Below are positions 33,852 to 43,425 of a stretch of 64,000 nucleotides of DNA, piece by piece (position 1 is the stretch's first letter; each line of letters opens with the position of its first letter). The notes beneath the pieces were generated by a model. That model was not told the DNA's origin and made no database searches. It saw only the letters and a program-made list of their open reading frames with translations. The translations under genes were made by a program, and so were the position numbers. The DNA lies in the NCBI GenBank assembly GCA_900315315.1, contig OMYT01000003.1:1-64000 (forward strand). Reading direction: 5' to 3'. The DNA is from an uncultured Eubacteriales bacterium (GTDB lineage: Bacteria > Bacillota > Clostridia > Christensenellales > Aristaeellaceae).

Positions 33852-35879
33852 ATGGAAAGAACGACAAGAACAAACAACCGAAACAAGAAACGAAAACTGG
33901 AGCACTGGCAGATTATCTCTGCCTTACTCATGGTCTATGATTTCATTGCTGTCTGTCTTTCCTATTTTATTGCCCTCTGGCTTCGATTTGACGGGCTGGT
34001 GAAGAGCATCCCGTCCTATTATTTCGAACCGTACCATCAGTATATCTATCTCTTTGCGGCGGGCAGCATTATCATCTTTGTCCTGTTCCGCATGTACAAC
34101 AGCATGTGGCGGTTCGCCAGCTATTCGGAGTTTATCCGTACTTTCCTCGGCTCCCTCACTTCCTCCATACTGCACACAATACTTATCACAGTACTCCGCA
34201 GGAGAATGCCCATCTCCTATTACCTGATCGGCGCCGGATTACAGTTTCTCTTTTTGATCGGCATTCGTTTTTCTTTCCGGTTTGTGCAGCTCATGAAAAA
34301 CCGGCATGAGCCGCCGGGACCGGGGGCGAAACGGGTTATGCTGATCGGCGCCGGAAACGCCGCGCAGTCAATCCTGAAAGATATGACGCGAGCAAGGGAA
34401 GTCCAGGATAAGATCGTCTGCATTATCGATGACAATCCAAACAAATGGCATCGATATATGGAAGGCGTTCCGATCGTCGGCGGGCGTGACGATATCATGG
34501 CTGCCGTCGAAAAATACAAAGTGGATGAGATCTATCTTGCGATTCCCAGCGCGACTATCCAGCAGCGGCGGGATATCCTGGCGATCTGCAGTGAGACCGG
34601 ATGCAAGCTGAAGCAGCTGCCGGGACTCTATCAGCTGGTGAACGGCGAGGTCGCGATCAGCGTGATGAAGGAGGTGTCGATCGAAGACCTGCTGGGCCGG
34701 GAACCAATCAAAGCGAACCTGGAGGAAGTGTTTTCCTTTATCCATGGGAAAACGGTGCTGGTTACCGGCGGCGGCGGGAGCATCGGATCAGAACTATGCC
34801 GGCAGATCGCGGCACATGAACCGAAGCTGCTGATTATATTCGATATTTATGAAAACAATGCTTACAGTATTCAACTGGAGCTAAAAGAAAAGTATCCGGA
34901 TCTCCCGGTGGAGACGTTGATCGGCTCGGTGCGCGACAGCCGGCGCATTTTCCAGGTCTTTGAAACCTATAAGCCGGAGATCGTGTATCATGCTGCAGCG
35001 CATAAACACGTTCCGCTGATGGAAGACAGCCCCTGCGAAGCGATCAAAAACAATGCGATCGGGACATACAAAACCGCATACGCAGCCATGATCCACGGAT
35101 GTAAGCGCTTTGTGCTCATCAGCACAGACAAGGCCGTTAATCCAACCAATGTGATGGGCGCATCGAAACGGATCTGTGAAATGGTGATCCAGAGCTTTGA
35201 CAAGAAGATCAAAGCGGGGAAAGCCAACGAGATCCCGCAACTGTTTACGCATGACGGAATTGAGAACGCAGACAAGAGCGGGGACGGGACGATCTTTGAG
35301 AATATCCGAACGGAGTTTGTGGCAGTTCGATTCGGCAACGTGCTCGGTTCCAACGGATCCGTGATCCCGATCTTCAAGAAACAGATCGAGCAGGGCGGAC
35401 CGGTGACGGTCACACATCCGGATATCATCCGATACTTCATGACGATCTCAGAGGCCGTATCGCTGGTGATGCTGGCCGGAACAAAAGCCGAGGGCGGGGA
35501 GATCTTCGTGCTGGACATGGGGAGCCCGGTCAAAATCGACACACTGGCGCGGAACCTCATCAAACTGTCCGGATTTAAACCGGATGTCGATATTAAGATC
35601 GTCTATACCGGCCTGAGACCCGGAGAGAAACTATATGAAGAAAAGCTCATGAATGAGGAAGGAATAACGAAGACGGGAAATGAGTTGATTTTCATCGGGA
35701 AACCCCTGGAATTTGACGAAAATGAATTCCTGAAAGACCTGGAAGACCTGATGCTTGCGGCTTACAACAACAAGCCCAGTATCCGGGAACTGATCAGCAG
35801 GATGGTGAGCACATTCCATCCGGAGATGATCGGCCGGAAAGATGAGCAATACGAAAAACTGGTGAGCAAATCAAAGTAA
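33852..35879 (+). CDS. membrane UDP-GlcNAc 4,6-dehydratase, PglF/WbpM/CapD family
   Basis: A full-length 675-residue enzyme. It has four membrane helices (residues 20-140), a first Rossmann domain ([14 protein letters not shown] near 165) and a catalytic SDR domain with [13 protein letters not shown] at 304-316. [14 protein letters not shown] lies near 378, and [20 protein letters not shown] begins at 424. It converts UDP-GlcNAc to the 4-keto-6-deoxy sugar with retained configuration. This product feeds the PglE-like aminotransferase at 10129 for bacillosamine-type sugars, or could lead to QuiNAc. The orphan protein at 8941 resembles only its first half. Confidence 0.92.
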   Translation: MERTTRTNNRNKKRKLEHWQIISALLMVYDFIAVCLSYFIALWLRFDGLVKSIPSYYFEPYHQYIYLFAAGSIIIFVLFRMYNSMWRFASYSEFIRTFLGSLTSSILHTILITVLRRRMPISYYLIGAGLQFLFLIGIRFSFRFVQLMKNRHEPPGPGAKRVMLIGAGNAAQSILKDMTRAREVQDKIVCIIDDNPNKWHRYMEGVPIVGGRDDIMAAVEKYKVDEIYLAIPSATIQQRRDILAICSETGCKLKQLPGLYQLVNGEVAISVMKEVSIEDLLGREPIKANLEEVFSFIHGKTVLVTGGGGSIGSELCRQIAAHEPKLLIIFDIYENNAYSIQLELKEKYPDLPVETLIGSVRDSRRIFQVFETYKPEIVYHAAAHKHVPLMEDSPCEAIKNNAIGTYKTAYAAMIHGCKRFVLISTDKAVNPTNVMGASKRICEMVIQSFDKKIKAGKANEIPQLFTHDGIENADKSGDGTIFENIRTEFVAVRFGNVLGSNGSVIPIFKKQIEQGGPVTVTHPDIIRYFMTISEAVSLVMLAGTKAEGGEIFVLDMGSPVKIDTLARNLIKLSGFKPDVDIKIVYTGLRPGEKLYEEKLMNEEGITKTGNELIFIGKPLEFDENEFLKDLEDLMLAAYNNKPSIRELISRMVSTFHPEMIGRKDEQYEKLVSKSK

Positions 35880-35901
35880 GAACAGCAAGGAGCGGACAGA
35901 A

Positions 35902-37128
35902 ATGATGCGGATTGCTGTAGCCGGAACCGGCTATGTCGGTTTATCTTTGGCGGTTCTGCTGAGCCAGCGGTACGAAGTGACCGCGGTGGACATCCTGGCG
36001 GAGAAGGTGGAGAAGATCAACCGGCGGGAATCGCCGCTGCGGGATGAATACATCGAGCAATACCTGAAAGAGAAGGAGCTGAAGCTGACCGCCACGACGG
36101 ACGGGGCGGCGGCCTATGCTACCGCGGACTATGTGATCATCGCGGCGCCGACGAACTACGACCCGGCGAAGAACTTTTTCGACACGAGTGCGGTGGAGAA
36201 CGTGATCGAAACGATAATGCAGGCATCGGAGACGGCGATGATGGTGATCAAAAGCACGGTGCCGGTGGGATACACGGAAGGGGTCCGGAAAAAGTACGGG
36301 ACGGACCGGATCCTGTTCAGCCCGGAATTCCTGAGGGAAAGCAAGGCACTGTACGACAACCTGTATCCCTCCCGGATCATCATCGGATGCGACGAAGGGA
36401 CGCGGGAAGCGGCGGAACAGTTCGGCGGGATGCTGAAAGAGGCCAGCCTGAAGGATGACACGCCGGTGCTCTACACGGGCATCACGGAGGCGGAGGCGGT
36501 GAAGCTGTTCGCCAACACCTACCTGGCGCTGCGGGTATCCTATTTCAACGAGCTGGACACGTACGCCGAGATGAAGGGGCTGAACACCGCCGAGATCATC
36601 CGGGGGGTCTCCCTGGACCCGCGGATCGGCGACTTCTACAACAACCCAAGCTTCGGCTACGGCGGATACTGCCTGCCGAAGGACACGAAGCAGCTGCTGG
36701 CCAACTACGAGGACGTGCCGCAGAACATGATGACCGCAATCGTGGAGAGCAACCGGACGAGGAAGGACTTTATCGCCGACCGGGTGCTGCAGAAGGCGGG
36801 ATACCACAGCTACAGCGAGAAATACGACAAGAAGCGGGAAAAGGAAACCGTGATCGGTGTCTACCGGTTGACGATGAAGAGCAACAGCGACAACTTCCGC
36901 CAGAGCTCGATCCAGGGCGTGATGAAGCGCATCAAGGCGAAAGGCGCGAAGGTGATCGTATACGAGCCGACGCTGGAGGACGGAAGCACGTTCTACGGAT
37001 CCGAAGTGGTGAACGACCTGGCGGAATTCAAGAAAAAAAGCCAGGTAATCCTGGCCAACCGGGTTTCCAAAGATTTAGAAGACGTGACGGAGAAGGTATA
37101 CACCCGGGATCTGTTCAAGCGGGATTAG
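35902..37128 (+). CDS. ugd: UDP-glucose 6-dehydrogenase
   Basis: A 408-residue dehydrogenase with the N-terminal NAD motif [46 protein letters not shown] and the catalytic cysteine at 257 in [15 protein letters not shown]. It oxidises UDP-glucose to UDP-glucuronate in two NAD-dependent steps, supplying an acidic sugar for the glycan. A second Met follows the first, so the start may be 3 bases later. It is the last gene of the long plus-strand operon and ends 3 bases before the stop of the convergent gene; no terminator fits in that gap. Confidence 0.93.
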   Translation: MMRIAVAGTGYVGLSLAVLLSQRYEVTAVDILAEKVEKINRRESPLRDEYIEQYLKEKELKLTATTDGAAAYATADYVIIAAPTNYDPAKNFFDTSAVENVIETIMQASETAMMVIKSTVPVGYTEGVRKKYGTDRILFSPEFLRESKALYDNLYPSRIIIGCDEGTREAAEQFGGMLKEASLKDDTPVLYTGITEAEAVKLFANTYLALRVSYFNELDTYAEMKGLNTAEIIRGVSLDPRIGDFYNNPSFGYGGYCLPKDTKQLLANYEDVPQNMMTAIVESNRTRKDFIADRVLQKAGYHSYSEKYDKKREKETVIGVYRLTMKSNSDNFRQSSIQGVMKRIKAKGAKVIVYEPTLEDGSTFYGSEVVNDLAEFKKKSQVILANRVSKDLEDVTEKVYTRDLFKRD

Positions 37129-37131
37129 GAT

Positions 37132-39144
37132 TCAGGAGCGGAGGACTGACTCGGAGTTTTCCGGCGATTTTGCTTTTGCCCCGAGGGCAATGGTTAAGCC
37201 CATGAAGAGATACAGGAAGGTAAGCTGAGGAAAACAGAAAGCCAAACCGGTCGTATGCTCAAAAAGCTCGCCGATCAGAATCAAAATCGTTGGAACAGGA
37301 AGAATTCGCTGCCAAAAAGGCAGTGCCCTGTTTTTCATGAGCCGGAAGGCGCAGACCAGGAAGTATCCCTGCAAGGAAAGCAACAGGAGCAGACCGGAAA
37401 GGCCACTTTCCAGCAGCGTCTGAAGCCAGAGGTTATGGCAGTGACTAATTACTCCATATCGATTACTGACACCAACGTTTATGATGTTCATGGGCTGATA
37501 AACGGATTGTCCCCACAACACATCTGAAAAAGAAGGGAAACCGAGCCGGAGAATTTTGCTCCAGATGGATAATCTTCCACTTGAAACATCATCGATACTT
37601 GCGATTTGCAGAACTCCACGTTGCGCAAGGCTTTGGAATGTGTCTGTCTCTTCGGCCAATGCATGGGACGTCAGAATCCCTTTTGTACGAATATAATTAA
37701 AGCAATCCGGAATATAAGACTGAACAAAGAACAAACTCATTGTAATTACAAGAAACAGAGAGAACAGGATCAGTGTTTTCCAAACAGGAAAAGAGCCGTG
37801 ACTATTGGTATCCGCCTGCTTCAGTCTGTCGTAGATCAGGAGGGAAAAAATAATCCCGAAAGAAACAGCTGTTGAGATATAGGCTGTACGGGAGCCGGTG
37901 AGACAAGAAGTAACAAGCAGAATGATGCAAACAGGTATACCCATAAACCATAGGGCTTTTACGTTGTATAAGCATAAACCAATGATTGTAACAAACAGCA
38001 CTGAACTTACCAGTGGACCAGCAATGCCACAGAAATAAACCAATTGCAGACGATGTAGCCAGTTCGTTGTCGAAATAGCCTCTCCGCCCCAATTATAGAT
38101 TTCCGTACCTGTCCATGCAGCATAAAGACCAAGGACACACAAGAACAGGACGGCTGCGGTGCAGATAGAACAGAAGACTTTCAGGAATGGTTTCAGGGCT
38201 TTTGAACCCAGCGCCTTTCCAACGGAATAGCAGCCAACGAGTGCGTACAGGATCGAAGAAAAATCTGCAGCGACGACCGGGCGGGGGACAGCCAGGCGCA
38301 GATACTCGAGCAGTACCAACGCGGCAAGGAACCAGAAGCCTTTATCCCTCCACATGTGCCCGAGAAGAATGCTGACGAAGGCAAAGAGAGGGAAAAGGAC
38401 ACTCAAGAATTTAATATCCGTTCCTTTCGCGATGGCCGGATACCAAAGCGTCACTGCAATATGATGCAGGAGCATGGCCATGGCGAAGATGGCGTAGAGG
38501 ATTGTGACAACAAGTTTCCTTGTTTCCGGGTTGATCCAGTTGTGATCCAGGGTGCGGATAACGCTTTTCACCTTTGGCCTGGTGAAGAAGAACAGCGCCA
38601 GGCCCAGCACGGCGGCGACCAGCAGGATCCGCAGGGGGCGGAAAGGCGGCGTCCGGAAGAAGGACGCAGGCTGATCGCCACAGGAGACCGAATCAAGCCA
38701 GCAATCCGCATTGATATCCAGGCGGAGGAAGGTATAGTAATCTCCGGGGAGATTGAAGTAAAACTCCCGGGTGCCTGCTTTGGCGTAGAAACCGACGGAG
38801 TTTTCCTCTGTGATCTCATCGGTACCGTAATAGACCTGGACATAGCTTTTCTTCCCGAGTGGCTGCTGCAGGCGGACGGCCACGCTTTTTACCTCCATCT
38901 TCCCGGAAAGGGAGAAGGCAAGCTGAGGGTCGCCGTTCGCGGGGATGTGGTGCCCGAACTCATCAAAAATACAGTTCCCAGGTGTCGCTTCGGTCAGGTC
39001 CAGGTTAAAGACGTTTCCGGGCTGGTTCACCACCGCTTCGCCGGGAGAGATGAACCACCAGAGCAAATCCAGGACGGCAGCGGACAGCAGGACGGCCAGG
39101 ACGAGAAGCGCCAGCTTTTTCACCGGCATTTTCCCAATCATCAT
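37132..39144 (-). CDS. Wzy/O-antigen-ligase-like membrane protein with extracytoplasmic beta domain
   Basis: A 670-residue protein. A membrane helix (residues 8-32) is followed by about 130 residues outside the membrane (DLTEATPGNCIFDEFGHHIPA to LDINADCWLDSVSCG) that look all-beta. Some 11-12 further helices then follow, with a ligase-like motif near residues 410-430 (TSCLTGSRTAYISTAV) and HCHNLWLQTLLESGLSGLLLL near 590. The S-R-T-A and H-N-x-x-L-x-x-L-x-E-x-G motifs are those of Wzy_C/O-antigen ligase proteins. The leading beta domain is also seen at the same place in the proteins at 41030 and 45582. The start overlaps the stop of the upstream GT4. Confidence 0.75.
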   Translation of the reverse strand: MMIGKMPVKKLALLVLAVLLSAAVLDLLWWFISPGEAVVNQPGNVFNLDLTEATPGNCIFDEFGHHIPANGDPQLAFSLSGKMEVKSVAVRLQQPLGKKSYVQVYYGTDEITEENSVGFYAKAGTREFYFNLPGDYYTFLRLDINADCWLDSVSCGDQPASFFRTPPFRPLRILLVAAVLGLALFFFTRPKVKSVIRTLDHNWINPETRKLVVTILYAIFAMAMLLHHIAVTLWYPAIAKGTDIKFLSVLFPLFAFVSILLGHMWRDKGFWFLAALVLLEYLRLAVPRPVVAADFSSILYALVGCYSVGKALGSKALKPFLKVFCSICTAAVLFLCVLGLYAAWTGTEIYNWGGEAISTTNWLHRLQLVYFCGIAGPLVSSVLFVTIIGLCLYNVKALWFMGIPVCIILLVTSCLTGSRTAYISTAVSFGIIFSLLIYDRLKQADTNSHGSFPVWKTLILFSLFLVITMSLFFVQSYIPDCFNYIRTKGILTSHALAEETDTFQSLAQRGVLQIASIDDVSSGRLSIWSKILRLGFPSFSDVLWGQSVYQPMNIINVGVSNRYGVISHCHNLWLQTLLESGLSGLLLLLSLQGYFLVCAFRLMKNRALPFWQRILPVPTILILIGELFEHTTGLAFCFPQLTFLYLFMGLTIALGAKAKSPENSESVLRS

Positions 39145-40781
39145 ATGCCCCTCCTGCCTTCTGCGCGCCCCTGCAGCAGAAAATGAAGATAATACGAAGT
39201 GAGGTCTTTGCCGAAGGCCTGCTTCAGGTCCGGATACCGATCCCGATAAACCTTCGGATCAAAGCCTTCGCAGGCGCGGCGGCCTTCCTGCATGCCCCTG
39301 GCCACGAAATGGCGCAGGAGGGCCACGGGGCTGTTGCCGCAGGACGCCAGGTCCGGATAAGCGGCGGCATAGTAAGCCGGGTCAAAAACGGAAGCGAGGA
39401 AGCCGCCGGATACATCCCGGTCCCAAACCGCCTGACGGGCCTTCAGCTTTTCAAAACCGATATGCGCATCGGAAAGAAGGGTGGAAACCACATTCGCAAA
39501 ATGCCGAATATCCGGATCGACCGGCTCAGTGACCGAGACGGAAGCTTCGAACCCGGAGAAAATACGGACCCACTGATCAGACAGTGCGGCTGCGGAGAAC
39601 GCTGCCGCACTTTTTTTTGCGCTTTTTTCAGCCCGTGCGCGCGCCGCCGGATCGCCTAAAAGGCCCAAAATTTCACGTGCCGCGGCCGCGGCATCGTTTA
39701 TGGGCACGGAGAAGAGGCCCTCGGCCTCCTCGTCGAAGAAGGTGCAGGGCAGGTTATAGGCCACGCAGGGCAGACCATAAGATTTGGCCTCCGCCACGAC
39801 GAGGCTGAACCCCTCCCCGATGGAGGTGAGCAGGAGGAGAGTCGCCTCCTGGTAATACCCTGAGGGATCCGAATGATACCCCTCGAGGGAGACGGCATCC
39901 TCCAGGCCGAGGGAAGCAATGCAGGCCTTGAGGGAATCCAGATAGGGCATATACTCCGGATCGGTGCCGCCGACCATCTTCATGCGGACGGAGGGCATGG
40001 ACTTCCGGACCTCAGCAAGGATCTTCACGGCTTCCTCCGGCTGCTTTTCCGGGGCGATCCGGCCGACCCAGAGGAGGAGGGGGGATTCACTCTTCGGAAC
40101 GGTGACCTCCTTCGGCGGGGCACAGGGATTGAGGAGCATCTCCGAGGCAGGGTTTACGGACAGCCAGAAGCGGTTGTAGGATTCAGAAAGGCTGATGATC
40201 TTATCGGCGTTCTTCAGGATACCGGTGACGGTCCAGAGCTGGTCCATCTCCTCCGGGTTTCCGCCGGGGAGCTGGCAGGAGAAGGAGCCATGGATGTATT
40301 CGATAAAGGGGATGCCCAGGGTTTTGACGGCCAGGATATCCCAGAGGAGATTCTGCGAAAGGAAGGCATGATGGACGAAGACGTCGACATGCTCATCGCG
40401 GAGGACTGACTGCAGGGCCCGGAAGCGGAGCTTCCGGGTCTCGGGGGTCAGCCTGAAGGTATCCGGCAGGAGATAGTGAACGGTCTCCGCCGGGAGGGGA
40501 TAATCCTCCGGGTGGGGGGATTTATCCGTGAAAAGGACCACGCGGTAGCCGGCAGCGGTCCAGAGAGAAATCAGGCGGGAGAGGACATGCTCCACACCGC
40601 CGTTATTCAGGCGATAATAGAAGGTGCCGATGGTTTTGACGGGGTGAGGGGAAACCTGGAGGGACCCGGCGCCGAAAATTTGGCGGGCCAGGGCGCCCTG
40701 GGAGGTATAGGTGGGGTAACAATCCATGAGGTCCGTGCAGCGATCTGACTGCAAGAGTTCGTCAAAAGCAGCAGCGTCCAT
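39141..40781 (-). CDS. GT4 glycosyltransferase with C-terminal YPD repeats
   Basis: A 546-residue protein. The GT-B part (residues about 40-390) has the acceptor motif YYRLNNGGVEHVLSRLISLW, LLWVGRIAPEKQPEEAVKI near 235 and SIGEGFSLVVAEAKSYGLP near 320, which holds the E-x7-E donor motif. After residue ~470 come two copies of a unit reading FDPAYYAAAYPDL...HFVARGMQEGR and FDPKVYRDRYPDL...HFLLQGRAEGR, a repeat found at the ends of some large glycosyltransferases. The ATG at 40781 has a very strong GGGAGG site; upstream in-frame codons lie in the palindromic repeat and are not used. It is the first gene of a two-gene minus operon. Confidence 0.85.
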   Translation of the reverse strand: MDAAAFDELLQSDRCTDLMDCYPTYTSQGALARQIFGAGSLQVSPHPVKTIGTFYYRLNNGGVEHVLSRLISLWTAAGYRVVLFTDKSPHPEDYPLPAETVHYLLPDTFRLTPETRKLRFRALQSVLRDEHVDVFVHHAFLSQNLLWDILAVKTLGIPFIEYIHGSFSCQLPGGNPEEMDQLWTVTGILKNADKIISLSESYNRFWLSVNPASEMLLNPCAPPKEVTVPKSESPLLLWVGRIAPEKQPEEAVKILAEVRKSMPSVRMKMVGGTDPEYMPYLDSLKACIASLGLEDAVSLEGYHSDPSGYYQEATLLLLTSIGEGFSLVVAEAKSYGLPCVAYNLPCTFFDEEAEGLFSVPINDAAAAAREILGLLGDPAARARAEKSAKKSAAAFSAAALSDQWVRIFSGFEASVSVTEPVDPDIRHFANVVSTLLSDAHIGFEKLKARQAVWDRDVSGGFLASVFDPAYYAAAYPDLASCGNSPVALLRHFVARGMQEGRRACEGFDPKVYRDRYPDLKQAFGKDLTSYYLHFLLQGRAEGRRGI

Positions 40782-40810
40782 GCGATCCCTCCCCCCGTGA
40801 AAGTGAAGAT

Positions 40811-40839
40811 AGTTTATCACAATGAGGGAAAGTTGTCTA
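40811..40839 (-). promoter_or_regulatory. promoter of the minus-strand GT4/ligase operon
   Basis: On the minus strand, TAGACA (40839-40834), a 17-base spacer and TAAACT (40816-40811). Transcription would start about 35 bases before the GT4 start. It lies back-to-back with the plus-strand promoter at 40842. Confidence 0.5.
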
Positions 40840-40841
40840 TG

Positions 40842-40870
40842 TTGGCAGTAAATCTGTAATATGTTACAAT
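40842..40870 (+). promoter_or_regulatory. promoter of the DUF2142 gene
   Basis: TTGGCA (40842-40847), a 17-base spacer and TACAAT (40865-40870). The leader would contain the tandem nonamer and the complete palindromic repeat copy 2 before the gene at 41030. Confidence 0.6.
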
Positions 40871-40887
40871 ATAAAGGGCGTAATCGC

Positions 40888-40964
40888 GGGAACGTTGGGA
40901 ACGTTGGGAACGTCGGGGACGGTTCGCCTCGTTCCACTGAAGTGTAACTGCGGGAACCGTCCCC
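40888..40964. repeat. palindromic repeat, copy 2, with tandem nonamer
   Basis: Three nonamers GGGAACGTT, GGGAACGTT, GGGAACGTC at 40888, 40897 and 40906 lead into the arm GGGGACGGTTC (40915-40925). The exact complement GAACCGTCCCC is at 40954-40964. The centre contains GTTCCACT and AGTGTAAC, a weaker inner stem. The right flank ends with TTGTTCC, as in copy 3. Confidence 0.88.
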
Positions 40965-41029
40965 TTGTTCCAAGCCGTCCCCGCGGAGTACAGGAAGAGC
41001 TAGTTTTTTGATTTGGGGAAGAAGGATTC

Positions 41030-43177
41030 ATGACGAGAGTTAAAAAGGGATTGATCCTGCTGGGGGTGGCGCTGGTTCTGGCTTTGGGGCTGGAGGCGGT
41101 GCAGGTGGCGACGTCGCCAGCAGGGAAGGTCTATCAGCCGACGGAAGCGATGCAGGCTTCCGAGGTGGACCTGTATCCGGGGCATGAGTTCGACTTCGCA
41201 TATGAAGAGACGGAAAAAGGCCTGGTGCCGCAGCGCGGAGACCCGTGGATGAAGCTGACGGCGGGGAGCGCGAGGAGCTTCCGGTGCATCAGCTTCTATT
41301 TCTCCCGGCCGACGACGGAACTGACCTATATCCAGGTTTATTATCCCCCGGAGGAAGGGCCGTACGACGAGGTGCACAGTGTAACTGCCCAGTGCTCAGA
41401 AGGGGCGGTATACTGGGCGGTGGAGATCCCGGAAGGAGAATATGAGGAGATCCGGGTCGACCTGGACGGAACGGCGATCCCGCTGAAGACGATCAGCGTG
41501 GGCAATGAGCTGCCGACGGTCACGACCGAGCAGCCGGGCGTGCGGCCGCGGCGGATCTTCCTGACGACGATGATCTTGTTCGCGGCGATGCTGTGGCTGA
41601 GCCGGGTGCGGGCCGGGGAGCGGATCAGGCGGACGATCAAGCAGGCGGCGGATGCCATCCGGGCGGAAGACCGGCGGAAGACGATCAGGAAAGCGGTGGC
41701 TTTTCCGGCGATCATTGGCGGATCGGTACTGCTAATGCGGGGATGCATGGCGCTGAACGGGGAGCCGTTCACGGCGCCGAAGGCGGTGTTTGCGGCGGTG
41801 GCCGGGATTTTCCTGGCCAGTTTGTTGCTGATGCGGAAGACCCTGAAGACCCAGCCGGAATACCTGTTCATGATCCTGGTGCTGTGCGTCGGGTTCCTGT
41901 TCAGCTATTATGTGCCGCACACGGGGCTGAACGGCTGGGATGAGGACGTGCACTACCGGGCGGCGCTGAACGCCGCCTACGTGGACGAGGTGCGGCTGAC
42001 GAAGCAGGACGAGCTGACGATGGCCCGGTCGGTGGAGGCGAGCTATGACCTGAGCGGCGGCGGGCTGGTCCGAGAGCGGGAAATCCAGAACGAACTGTAT
42101 CACGAGGCGACGGCGCACTACAACATGCTGCTGAGCCCATGGAAGATCCCGGAAATGTTCAACGGGGCAGGACTGTTCACCGGGCGGGCGCTGGGGCTGC
42201 CGTACTACCTGATCCACTTCCTGGGGCGGTTCTTCGGGCTGATCGCATACGCGGTGACAGGATTCTTCGCGATCCGGCGGCTGAAGAGCGGGAAGATGAC
42301 GGCGGCGGTGATCCTGCTGATCCCGACGGCGCTGTACATCGCGAGCAGCTACAACTACGACTGCTACCTGACGGCATTCACGGCGCTGGGCCTGTGCTAC
42401 TACGCGGCGGAATGGCAGGAGCGGGAGAAGAAGATCACGCTGCAGCACGCGGTGATCATGATCGGGAGCTTTTTCTTCGGATGCCTGACGAAACCGGTCT
42501 ACATCCCGCTGATGTGGATCCTGCTGCTGCTGCCGAAGGACAAGTTCGGCACGCAGACGCAGCGGAAGCAGTTCATCTGGGCAATCGTCGGGGCAACGGT
42601 GCTGGCTGGGGCGATCATGATGCTGACGCGGGTGGAAAGCTCGCTGACGGACAGCCGCGGTGGCGGCGGAGTGAGCGGGCTGGCCCAGATGAAGTATATG
42701 GTGCTGCATCCGTTTGAATACATCGGGACGATGGCGAGTTACCTGTGGAACGAGCTGCTGAACCCGGCGAAAGCAAGGGAAATGCTGACGAACATGGCGT
42801 ATCACGGATACGGGATGCATGAGTATATCTTCCTGGCGCTGATCCTGCTGACTGCGTTCACGGACAAGAATCAATACGACCGGTCGCTGGTGAAAAAGCC
42901 CTGGGCGCACGTGGTGCCGGTGGTGCTCGCGGCGGGGGTGACAGTGGCCGTGATCAGCAGCATGTATATCTCGTTTACGCTGGTCGGGGCGCACTATATC
43001 GACGGGGTGCAGTTCCGGTATATGATCCCGCTACTGCTGCCGGTGCTGATGGGTGTGACGACGGGGAAGGTGCAGAACCGGGTGAACCGCGGGTGGTATA
43101 ATGGTGCGGTTTTGGTGATCGCGGCGTTTGTGGATTTCGCGATGGTGTATAGCGGGTTTGTTTGTAAGTATTATTGA
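41030..43177 (+). CDS. DUF2142-type membrane protein, putative GT-C glycosyltransferase
   Basis: A 715-residue protein with a first helix at residues 8-25 and an extracytoplasmic beta-rich domain at about 40-170 (YIQVYYPPEEGPYDEV, EIPEGEYEEIRVDLDG). About 11 more helices follow. HTGLNGWDEDVHYRAALNAAY near residue 305 is the DUF2142 signature; the acidic pair in the first external loop is the expected catalytic place of GT-C enzymes. Such proteins transfer sugars from polyprenyl-phosphate donors on the outer face. The GT2/DUF2304 pair at 53112-54156 could supply such a donor (inference). It stands alone between palindromic repeats. Confidence 0.8.
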   Translation: MTRVKKGLILLGVALVLALGLEAVQVATSPAGKVYQPTEAMQASEVDLYPGHEFDFAYEETEKGLVPQRGDPWMKLTAGSARSFRCISFYFSRPTTELTYIQVYYPPEEGPYDEVHSVTAQCSEGAVYWAVEIPEGEYEEIRVDLDGTAIPLKTISVGNELPTVTTEQPGVRPRRIFLTTMILFAAMLWLSRVRAGERIRRTIKQAADAIRAEDRRKTIRKAVAFPAIIGGSVLLMRGCMALNGEPFTAPKAVFAAVAGIFLASLLLMRKTLKTQPEYLFMILVLCVGFLFSYYVPHTGLNGWDEDVHYRAALNAAYVDEVRLTKQDELTMARSVEASYDLSGGGLVREREIQNELYHEATAHYNMLLSPWKIPEMFNGAGLFTGRALGLPYYLIHFLGRFFGLIAYAVTGFFAIRRLKSGKMTAAVILLIPTALYIASSYNYDCYLTAFTALGLCYYAAEWQEREKKITLQHAVIMIGSFFFGCLTKPVYIPLMWILLLLPKDKFGTQTQRKQFIWAIVGATVLAGAIMMLTRVESSLTDSRGGGGVSGLAQMKYMVLHPFEYIGTMASYLWNELLNPAKAREMLTNMAYHGYGMHEYIFLALILLTAFTDKNQYDRSLVKKPWAHVVPVVLAAGVTVAVISSMYISFTLVGAHYIDGVQFRYMIPLLLPVLMGVTTGKVQNRVNRGWYNGAVLVIAAFVDFAMVYSGFVCKYY

Positions 43178-43187
43178 GGGTATTCTG

Positions 43188-43341
43188 GAACGTCGGGGAC
43201 AGACGGCTGGTGCCAAACGGGTTGCGCTTGGAACGCATGGGGAAGTTCCCATGGAACGTCGGGGACGGTTCTTTCGTTCCACATGCGTGTAACTACAAGA
43301 ACCGTCCCCTTGTTCCACAAGAACCGTCCCCAGTGTTCCAG
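43188..43341. repeat. palindromic repeat, copy 3 (compound)
   Basis: Left part: GGAACGTCGGGGAC, then GGGTTGCGCTTGGAACGCATGG and another GGAACGTC. The main arms are GGGGACGGTTC (43261-43271) and GAACCGTCCCC (43299-43309), with a second right arm at 43321-43331. The inner part holds GTTCCACATGCGTG. It fills most of the 248 bases between the DUF2142 gene and the next glycosyltransferase. Confidence 0.88.
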
Positions 43342-43425
43342 AAAACGGCTTGATCCTATTTTGGAATTGATGTTTTGAAGACGGTCAAGGAATAAAGAAA
43401 AAATGCGAGGTAGCAAAAAGAAAGT

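Noticed and set aside
38356-39186. 276-residue plus-strand frame opposite the ligase-like gene
   Set aside because: Shadow of the membrane protein on the minus strand; no motif, and the minus-strand frame has membrane helices and family motifs.
41732-42994. 420-residue minus-strand open frame
   Set aside because: Shadow of the DUF2142 gene; extreme Arg/Gln/His content and no domain.
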